Below, piece by piece: positions 30,773-37,859 of a DNA stretch of 37,859 nucleotides; within the stretch, counting starts at the first letter, position 1; every line of letters starts with the position of its first letter. Under the pieces are notes generated by a model. The model was not told where the DNA came from. It saw only the letters and a list, made by a program, of their open reading frames with translations, and ran no database searches. The stretch spans positions 1 through 37,859 of the forward strand of contig JAFQWA010000025.1 of the NCBI GenBank assembly GCA_017407705.1, read 5' to 3'. The DNA comes from Clostridia bacterium (GTDB lineage: Bacteria > Bacillota > Clostridia > Oscillospirales > Acutalibacteraceae). The translations under genes and the position numbers were made by a program.

Positions 30773-31710
30773 TTTTTAATCCAATCCCTAATCTTTTCCA
30801 ATACAGGAAAGTGCAATTTAAGTTTAGTTTTAAAAGGAGTTTTCTTATAAAGCTCTTTGTATTTTGGAGAGAGCATAGGAGAGTAATCCTTTTTGTAATA
30901 AAGAATCTTGTAATTTGTTTTCAAGATCTCTTTTTTTATAACCTCGTCATACTTAAACTCTGTAAAGCGATTAAGCTCTTCTAAAGACAGTATCAGCCTT
31001 TCAAAATGATGAATATACTTATCAATATTTGCAAACATTCGTGTGGTCCAGGAATCGGTCACAGCAGTTCGGTAAGATGACATATTATCTGCTAAATATA
31101 ACATTCCGCCACGCAAAGAGCCGTGAAGCTGCAGAAAATAATCCAATCCGTACATTTTTCTGAATAGAGGGATATCGTTATTTATCTCTGCTCGGTACAT
31201 CAACGAGTTTGTGCCTACAAAGCCACCGTGACCTAACACAACTTCTTCTAATGGGAAAACACAGTCTTTTTCGGAGGGCTTTATCTCATTTATAGACTCT
31301 TTGGTATCTGCGTTTACCATTGTTACGGTATGAGCGCAGATATCAATTTCAGGATGGGCCTCTAAAGCATCAAACTGTTTTTGAAGCTTTGATGAGTCGG
31401 TCCAGTAATCGTCGCCCTCACAAAAGGCGATATATTTACCCTTCACACGGGGGAATTGATATGTTGGCATAACTGGTATTTTTTGTGAATGCTGATTTTC
31501 AGTTTGATAAATAGGCTTTATAATATCGGGATATTTTTTCTCGTACTGTCGGATTACATCAGCGGTTTTATCGGTAGATGCATCGTCGTGGACTAAAACC
31601 TCATACTTGAAATCCGTCTTTTGCATAAGAAAGCTTTCCAACGCATCAGCCACATATTTTTCGTGATTATACGTATTGCATATAATGCTTACTACTACAT
31701 CGGTTTCCAT
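30769..31710 (-). CDS. Family 2 glycosyltransferase
   Basis: This 313-aa GT-A enzyme begins DVVVSIICNTYNHEKYVADA with VLVHDDASTDKTADVI (nucleotide-binding Asp residues). YIAFCEGDDYWTDSSKL provides the DxD-like metal site (EGDDYW is typical of this GT2 subgroup). It lacks membrane helices and ends with basic/hydrophobic residues that may contact the membrane. It is the first gene of the polysaccharide operon, so other glycosyltransferases must lie elsewhere. The sugar donor is unknown, and the amino sugar made by the neighbouring enzymes is a candidate. Confidence 0.92.
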   Translation of the reverse strand: METDVVVSIICNTYNHEKYVADALESFLMQKTDFKYEVLVHDDASTDKTADVIRQYEKKYPDIIKPIYQTENQHSQKIPVMPTYQFPRVKGKYIAFCEGDDYWTDSSKLQKQFDALEAHPEIDICAHTVTMVNADTKESINEIKPSEKDCVFPLEEVVLGHGGFVGTNSLMYRAEINNDIPLFRKMYGLDYFLQLHGSLRGGMLYLADNMSSYRTAVTDSWTTRMFANIDKYIHHFERLILSLEELNRFTEFKYDEVIKKEILKTNYKILYYKKDYSPMLSPKYKELYKKTPFKTKLKLHFPVLEKIRDWIKK

Positions 31711-31749
31711 TTATATTAACTCCTTATGAATATAATCACACACGCTACA

Positions 31750-31778
31750 ATTATACCAAAATAACAGTAGTTTGTCAA
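31750..31778 (-). promoter_or_regulatory. Consensus promoter of the polysaccharide operon (minus strand)
   Basis: Reading the minus strand, TTGACA (31778-31773), a 17-nt spacer and TATAAT (31755-31750). It lies about 40 nt before the glycosyltransferase ATG. Confidence 0.87.
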
Positions 31779-31835
31779 TGTATTTACCCCAAAAGCAAAA
31801 GGATATAAAACAGTGATGTTTTTTAAATAATGTTA

Positions 31836-31863
31836 TTGATATTGAGGAAATTTGTGGTATAAT
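31836..31863 (+). promoter_or_regulatory. Promoter of the atp operon
   Basis: TTGATA (31836-31841), a 16-nt spacer and TATAAT (31858-31863), about 50 nt upstream of the first gene and divergent from the polysaccharide promoter. Confidence 0.78.
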
Positions 31864-31915
31864 AATTAAATAATGGTTTGTTGTAACTACGACGCTTTTT
31901 AAGGTAAGGTGCAGT

Positions 31916-32299
31916 ATGAAAAAGATTGATGCCACAGTTTTGAAGGAAACCGCATATATTGCTGCTTTTACGGTTATACTCAGCGCACTTATGCAATCGG
32001 TGTTTCTTATTATCGGTAAATGGGATTATACCGTTTTGTTAGGAAATACTATGGGTATAATTGCCGCTGCGGGTAATTTTCTGCTGATGGGAATTACCGT
32101 TCAGTCTGCTCTCGGTAAAGAGCAGAAGCAGGCGGCAGATATTATGAAGCTTTCTCAGACTTTACGTATGCTGCTTTTATTTGTTATAGCACTTATCGGA
32201 TATTTAGTGCCTGTATTCAATGTTATCGCAGTTATAATTCCTTATATTTTTCCACGTATTGCAGTGGCATTGCGACCTGCTTTTTCAAAAAAGCAGTAG
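31916..32299 (+). CDS. atpI: ATP synthase I (AtpI)-like membrane protein
   Basis: This 127-aa protein with four hydrophobic helices occupies the first position of the F-ATPase operon, the place of atpI. The sequence is loosely AtpI/UncI-like (ETAYIAAFTVILSALMQ at the first helix, MLLLFVIALIGYLVP at the third). AtpI helps assemble the c-ring and in some Na+-dependent enzymes is needed for it. The naming rests mainly on position, size and topology. Confidence 0.8.
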   Translation: MKKIDATVLKETAYIAAFTVILSALMQSVFLIIGKWDYTVLLGNTMGIIAAAGNFLLMGITVQSALGKEQKQAADIMKLSQTLRMLLLFVIALIGYLVPVFNVIAVIIPYIFPRIAVALRPAFSKKQ

Positions 32300-32331
32300 T
32301 TGATTTTTGTGTTTAGAAAGGAGTGATATGA

Positions 32332-33222
32332 TTGAGCAAAACCGGTCTTAAATTCAAAATTTTAGACGCTGTGTATCTGGCTATTATGATACTTCCCATA
32401 GTGTTCGGTATAGTTTTGCAGGTACTTACCAAACCTGTTGCTGAGGGAATAAACATAACCGGTGCAAGGGTGTATTTCACAATACCTATGCCAATACAAA
32501 ACTTTCCCATTACCGAATCTCAGGTCAATTCTTTGTTGGTGCTTATAGTGATTTTAGGATTTTGCCTGTATATCACTCACGGTATGACTCAGCATATAAG
32601 CCTAAAAAGACAGCACTTGGCTGAACTGATAATTGAAAAGGTAGATGGACTTGTAAAGGAAAATATGGGTGAATATTTCAAAGGCTTTTCACCCTTTATA
32701 ATCGCCATATTGGCATTGTCGGCATTCTCCAGTCTTATCACCCTGTTTGGACTGTATCCGCCCACCTCGGATATAAATATCGTGGGCGGTTGGGCAGTGT
32801 TGGTATTTTTCCTTATCACCTATTACAAAATGAAATGCGGACCCGTTCAGTATTTGAAAGGTCTTGCGGAACCGGTGCCGCTTTTGGCACCAATTAACCT
32901 GATAAGTGAGTTCGCAACGCCGGTTTCAATGGCATTCCGTCATTACGGTAACGTGCTTTCAGGAACAGTTATTTCGGTGCTGCTCGGCTCAGCCTTAGCA
33001 GGACTTTCGTCTATGGTATTGGGTTCATTACCCGGATTTTTGGCAGATATTCCCTTGTTCCAGGTGGGAATTCCCGCTGTTTTGTCTATTTATTTTGACG
33101 TGTTCAGCGGTTGTTTACAGGCATTTATTTTTGCGATGCTTACGATGATGTATGTTTCAGGCGGTTTCCCGGCTGAGGAATACGAAAAACGTAAGGCACG
33201 TAAAAAGATAAAAAATAAATAA
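32332..33222 (+). CDS. atpB: F-type ATP synthase subunit a
   Basis: This 296-aa membrane subunit forms the ion half-channels against the c-ring. It starts with TTG at 32332, with AAGGAG 8 nt upstream; the nearby ATG at 32328 is in another frame. The conserved essential Arg lies in MAFRHYGNVLSGT, helix 4/5 of family members, preceded by LISEFATPVS. IPAVLSIYFDVFSGCLQAFIF is the conserved C-terminal helix. Longer than E. coli-type regions at the N-terminus because of an extra loop (residues ~40-60), as in other Clostridia. Confidence 0.94.
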   Translation: MSKTGLKFKILDAVYLAIMILPIVFGIVLQVLTKPVAEGINITGARVYFTIPMPIQNFPITESQVNSLLVLIVILGFCLYITHGMTQHISLKRQHLAELIIEKVDGLVKENMGEYFKGFSPFIIAILALSAFSSLITLFGLYPPTSDINIVGGWAVLVFFLITYYKMKCGPVQYLKGLAEPVPLLAPINLISEFATPVSMAFRHYGNVLSGTVISVLLGSALAGLSSMVLGSLPGFLADIPLFQVGIPAVLSIYFDVFSGCLQAFIFAMLTMMYVSGGFPAEEYEKRKARKKIKNK

Positions 33223-33534
<312 letters not shown>

Positions 33535-33570
33535 TATTGTTCTTGTAAACAGAACAATGGAGTGAAGTTT

Positions 33571-34083
33571 ATGCAAACATTGGAAGTAATTTCTGTCAAC
33601 CTATGGCAGATGGCTGTTTCTCTTGCTAACCTTGTACTGCTTTTTCTTATTATTAAGAAATTTTTGTATAAGCCGGTAAAGAAAATGCTTGAAAGCCGTC
33701 AGAGCAGCATTGACAGTGAGTACAGTGCGGCAGCTGAGGCAAAAGAGCAGGCTTTATCAAGCAAGGTGGCTTATGAGGAAAAGCTGTCTAAGGCCAAGGA
33801 AGAGGCAGATGAGGTTATTAAGTCTGCGGTAAATACTGCAAATGAAAGAGAAAGTGAGATTATCGCTCAGGCAAAGAAAAAGGCCGATGGAATTATCCGT
33901 CAGGCCCAGACTGATGCTGCCTTAGAGCTTAAAAAGGCTGAGGATAGCATAAAGAAGGAAATAGTGGAGGTATCTTCACTGCTTACCGAAAAAATGCTTC
34001 AGCGTGAGGTGTCACTTGAAGATCATCAGCAGTTTATTGATTCATTTATCGAAGGCATAGGTGATGAAAATGATGCAGACTGA
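33571..34083 (+). CDS. atpF: F-type ATP synthase subunit b
   Basis: This 170-aa peripheral-stalk subunit has one N-terminal helix (LWQMAVSLANLVLLFLIIKK) followed by a long charged coiled coil (residues ~30-150). I use ATG 33571, preceded by TGGAGTG, because the upstream in-frame GTG at 33562 lies within the ribosome site. Typical KKFLYKPVKKMLESRQ junction after the membrane helix. It overlaps atpH by about 20 nt. Confidence 0.94.
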   Translation: MQTLEVISVNLWQMAVSLANLVLLFLIIKKFLYKPVKKMLESRQSSIDSEYSAAAEAKEQALSSKVAYEEKLSKAKEEADEVIKSAVNTANERESEIIAQAKKKADGIIRQAQTDAALELKKAEDSIKKEIVEVSSLLTEKMLQREVSLEDHQQFIDSFIEGIGDENDAD

Positions 34084-34597
34084 TAAAGAATATGCAGAGG
34101 CATTGTTTATGCTGGCTGCCGAAGAGCAGAAAATTGAGCAGTACACAGAGTATCTTAATACAATATCAGCGTTGATCCGGGAAAATCCCGACTACACGGA
34201 TTTTCTCTCATCTCCTGCAATTCCTTTAGAGGAGCGGCTTAAAGCCATTGATGATGCATTTGATGAAACTATGCCTGAATACATTGTATCGTTTTTAAAG
34301 CTGCTTTGTGAAAACGGACATATCCGTTCGTTAAACGAATGTATCAGTGAATTTAAAAAGCTGGTTATGGTGATTTCTAATAAAGCGGTTGCCAACGTTT
34401 ATTCTGCAATAGAGTTAACTGATGAGCAGAAAAATGCTCTTTGTGAAAAGCTTAGTAAAATAACGGGTAAGGTAATCCAGCCCGTATATACCGTTGATGA
34501 GTCGTTAATCGGCGGCGTGAAAATTGAAATTGAAGGCAAGACCTATGATGGCAGTATCAAGCATCGCCTGTATGATGTGAAGGATGTGATTATCTGA
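34064..34597 (+). CDS. atpH: F-type ATP synthase subunit delta
   Basis: This 177-aa stalk subunit links F1 to subunit b (OSCP family). It opens [20 protein letters not shown], and near the C-terminus [20 protein letters not shown] with [10 protein letters not shown] is the family signature. ATG 34064 is preceded by GAAGG and is my choice; ATG codons at 34070 and 34073 are alternatives. It overlaps atpF at its start and shares one base with the atpA start at its end. Confidence 0.94.
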   Translation: MKMMQTDKEYAEALFMLAAEEQKIEQYTEYLNTISALIRENPDYTDFLSSPAIPLEERLKAIDDAFDETMPEYIVSFLKLLCENGHIRSLNECISEFKKLVMVISNKAVANVYSAIELTDEQKNALCEKLSKITGKVIQPVYTVDESLIGGVKIEIEGKTYDGSIKHRLYDVKDVII

Positions 34598-36087
34598 TGA
34601 ACAGACCTGAGGAAATCAGCAATATTATAAAAAATCAAATTAAAAACTATAAAGCACGAATAGATATGACCGAAACAGGTAAAGTCATTCTGGTGGGTGA
34701 CGGTATTGCCCGTGTTTACGGTTTGCGTAGCTGTATGGCTAACGAGCTGCTGGAATTTGAAGGCGGCAGCTTTGGTGTGGCACAGAATTTGGAAGATGAA
34801 ACCGTTTCCGTTGCGGTGCTTTCCGATAAAAACGATATTCGTGAAGGCTCTACCGTTCACAGAACAGGCAAGGTTTTGGCAGTGCCTGTGGGTGAAAACC
34901 TTTTGGGCAGAGTTGTTAACGCACTGGGTGAGCCGATTGACGGTAAAGGCCCTATTGAGTATAGCGGCACCCGTCCTATTGAGTCTGAGGCACCGGGTAT
35001 CATTGAGCGTGAGAGCGTTAGTGTGCCGTTGCAGACAGGTATTAAGGCTATTGACAGTATGATCCCCATTGGTCGTGGTCAGCGTGAGCTTATTATCGGC
35101 GACAGACAGACCGGTAAGACCGAGATCGTTATTGATACCATAATCAATCAGAAGAATACAGACGTTATCTGCATTTACGTTGCTATCGGACAAAAGAGCA
35201 CATCAGTAGCTCAGCTTGCCAGTGAATTAGCTAATAACGGTGCTATGGAATATACCATTATCGTTTCTGCCAGTGCGGCTGAGAGTGCACCCTTGCAGTA
35301 TATCGCACCTTACAGCGGTTGTGCTATGGCGGAATATTTCCGTGAGCAGGGTAAGGATGTTCTTATTATTTACGATGATTTAAGTAAGCATGCGGTGGCT
35401 TACCGTGCACTGTCACTGCTTATCCGACGTCCACCCGGACGTGAGGCATATCCCGGTGACGTTTTCTATCTCCACTCACGTTTGTTGGAACGTGCAGCCT
35501 GTGTTGCTAAGGAATACGGCGGCGGCTCTATCACTGCTTTGCCGATTATTGAAACTCAGGCAGGTGACGTTTCTGCATATATCCCCACTAACGTTATTTC
35601 TATTACCGACGGTCAGATATTTTTAGAGACCGAGCTGTTCCACGCAGGTATTATGCCTGCTATCAACCCCGGTATCTCCGTTAGCCGTGTTGGTGGTTCT
35701 GCTCAGCTTAAAGGTATGAAAAAGGTATCCGGTGAGCTTAAGCTGCTTTACTCACAGTACCGTGAGCTGCAGTCCTTTGCCCAGTTTGGCAGTGATTTGG
35801 ATGCAGATACTAAGGCACGTCTTGCTTTGGGTGAGAGAATAGTTGAGGTGTTAAAGCAGGGTAGAAACGCACCCGTTAGAGTAGGATGTCAGGTTGCTAT
35901 CGTTTACGCTGTTATTAAGGGTTATCTTGACAGCGTGGCGGTAAGTGATGTCCACGATTACGAGGCACGTTTGTTTAAAAAGCTGGAAAATGAGTATAGC
36001 AAATGGCTTAAACGTATTGAAGACGGATATTTTGACGATTCCGATGAAGAGGAGCTTAAATCCATACTGAAGGAAATGCAGGTGTAA
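34597..36087 (+). CDS. atpA: F-type ATP synthase subunit alpha
   Basis: This 496-aa non-catalytic F1 subunit has Walker [15 protein letters not shown] near residue 169, [16 protein letters not shown] (Walker B region), and the family signature [18 protein letters not shown]-terminal [18 protein letters not shown] is the usual alpha beginning. Normal length. The ATG overlaps the atpH stop (TGATG). Confidence 0.98.
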   Translation: MNRPEEISNIIKNQIKNYKARIDMTETGKVILVGDGIARVYGLRSCMANELLEFEGGSFGVAQNLEDETVSVAVLSDKNDIREGSTVHRTGKVLAVPVGENLLGRVVNALGEPIDGKGPIEYSGTRPIESEAPGIIERESVSVPLQTGIKAIDSMIPIGRGQRELIIGDRQTGKTEIVIDTIINQKNTDVICIYVAIGQKSTSVAQLASELANNGAMEYTIIVSASAAESAPLQYIAPYSGCAMAEYFREQGKDVLIIYDDLSKHAVAYRALSLLIRRPPGREAYPGDVFYLHSRLLERAACVAKEYGGGSITALPIIETQAGDVSAYIPTNVISITDGQIFLETELFHAGIMPAINPGISVSRVGGSAQLKGMKKVSGELKLLYSQYRELQSFAQFGSDLDADTKARLALGERIVEVLKQGRNAPVRVGCQVAIVYAVIKGYLDSVAVSDVHDYEARLFKKLENEYSKWLKRIEDGYFDDSDEEELKSILKEMQV

Positions 36088-36093
36088 GCTGAT

Positions 36094-36897
36094 ATGGCAG
36101 GAAATACAAAAGCACTTCGTGGCCGTATTAAGAGCGTAACCTCCACCTTGCAGCTGACAAAGGCTATGGAGCTGGTGGCGTCCTCGAAAATACGACGTGC
36201 CAATGATGCTATGTTAAAGGGCCGTCAGTACTCTGCGGCTTTGGATAAAACTATTGGGCTTTTAACCTCTAACCGTGAGTGTGAAAAGAGCCCCTATATG
36301 CAAAAAAGAGATACCTTGCGTACCCGTATTATCGTTATTGCAGGTGATAGGGGACTGGCAGGCGGTTATAACGCAAACGTGTTCCGTCTTGCAGCCCAGT
36401 ACCCTGATGCCCAGTTTATCCCTATCGGAAAACGCGCCTGTGAGCGGTTTAATAAACCCATAAACTCATCGGAGCATTTTTCCTTTGATGATGCGGTTAA
36501 ATTGGCAGACACTCTTTGTGCCGATTTTGCGGCATGTGAGTTTGACAGGCTGGGTATTCTCTCAACTAAATATAATTCCGTTATGTCTCAGGAAGCCTTT
36601 ATCAAGTGGGTTCTGCCCTTTGAAAAGGCTGACCGTAAAGACACTGCAGGAATTATTTTCGAGCCTGATTTTCTCACAGTTTTGAACAACTTAGCCCGTG
36701 AATACGTGGCAGGTATCATAACTGTTTGTGTAAGAGAAAGCTTTGCCAGTGAGGTTAGCGCCAGACGTATGGCTATGGACTCAGCAGGTAAAAACGCTAA
36801 GCAGATGATCAGTGATCTTCAGCTTCAGTATAACCGTGCAAGGCAGGGTGCTATCACTCAGGAAATCACAGAAATCGTTGCCGGAAGCGGCAGTTGA
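36094..36897 (+). CDS. atpG: F-type ATP synthase subunit gamma
   Basis: This 267-aa rotor shaft subunit begins GNTKALRGRIKSVTSTLQLT, with KAMELVASSKIRRA next. It ends with RRMAMDSAGKNAKQMISDLQ and a segment containing NRARQGAITQEITEIVAGS, which is the gamma signature that contacts alpha/beta. It is slightly shorter than the usual ~285 aa because the middle Rossmann-like part is compact (DRGLAGGYNANVFR retained). Confidence 0.96.
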   Translation: MAGNTKALRGRIKSVTSTLQLTKAMELVASSKIRRANDAMLKGRQYSAALDKTIGLLTSNRECEKSPYMQKRDTLRTRIIVIAGDRGLAGGYNANVFRLAAQYPDAQFIPIGKRACERFNKPINSSEHFSFDDAVKLADTLCADFAACEFDRLGILSTKYNSVMSQEAFIKWVLPFEKADRKDTAGIIFEPDFLTVLNNLAREYVAGIITVCVRESFASEVSARRMAMDSAGKNAKQMISDLQLQYNRARQGAITQEITEIVAGSGS

Positions 36898-36900
36898 TAA

Positions 36901-37859
<959 letters not shown>

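Noticed and set aside
34543-35193. 216-codon minus-strand open frame opposite atpH/atpA
   Set aside because: It is fully antisense to well-supported ATP synthase genes, has no ribosome site, and its Thr/Asn/His-rich composition is typical of a shadow frame.

Overview
The window looks like chromosomal DNA of an anaerobic low-to-moderate-GC Firmicute of class Clostridia. An Oscillospirales/Ruminococcaceae-type gut bacterium is my best guess, from gene content and style rather than from any marker comparison. The indicators are a pyruvate phosphate dikinase of clostridial type, a six-subunit Rnf complex in the order C-D-G-E-A-B, strong TTGACA/TATAAT promoters with 17-nt spacers, AGGAGG-like ribosome sites, and several TTG start codons.

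Layout. (1) 3-671: 3' end of ppdK. It is followed by a small membrane-protein gene (788-1438) and then a second, slightly diverged copy of the last 55 nt of the ppdK region (1511-1565), as if a small cassette had been inserted at the ppdK 3' end. (2) 1689-4649: a single-chain ABC exporter (ATPase plus FtsX-type permease). (3) 4939-8536: two ATP-grasp ligases and a short DegT-type PLP enzyme of unknown pathway. (4) 8580-11359: a LysR regulator divergent from a DctM-like permease and a 2-TM partner. (5) 11595-20212: the Rnf operon, a NusG-domain-II protein, a Gx-type membrane protein, then, from its own consensus promoter, a two-repeat lipoprotein and the flavin transferase ApbE. (6) 20213-24125: a hairpin-rich repeat, a small Thr-rich lipoprotein, ribokinase, a SurA-like membrane-anchored protein and a DEDDh exonuclease with a zinc ribbon. 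(7) 24126-25187: a protein-free kilobase holding one intact tRNA-Leu(CAG) flanked by structured, tRNA-Leu-derived sequences. (8) 25188-26252: an AT-rich secreted protein of unknown function. (9) 26311-31710 (minus strand): a surface-polysaccharide operon (glycosyltransferase, flippase, sugar aminotransferase, rfbA, rfbB). (10) 31916-37859: the F-type ATP synthase operon, cut off inside atpD.

How the genes fit together. Rnf couples ferredoxin oxidation and NAD+ reduction to ion export, and ApbE attaches FMN to RnfG and RnfD. The ATP synthase c subunit carries a residue set matching the two-carboxylate Na+-binding motif, so Rnf and ATP synthase here plausibly share a sodium circuit. RnfG is about twice the usual length with two FMN-attachment motifs, and the lipoprotein beside ApbE has two domains resembling the same fold. 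Together these suggest an enlarged extracytoplasmic flavin relay.

Most unusual features: the duplicated ppdK tail, the tRNA-Leu-derived structured elements, the double-domain RnfG with the repeat lipoprotein, and the ATP-grasp/ATP-grasp/DegT cluster. All product names come from reading motifs by eye. No database search was run.
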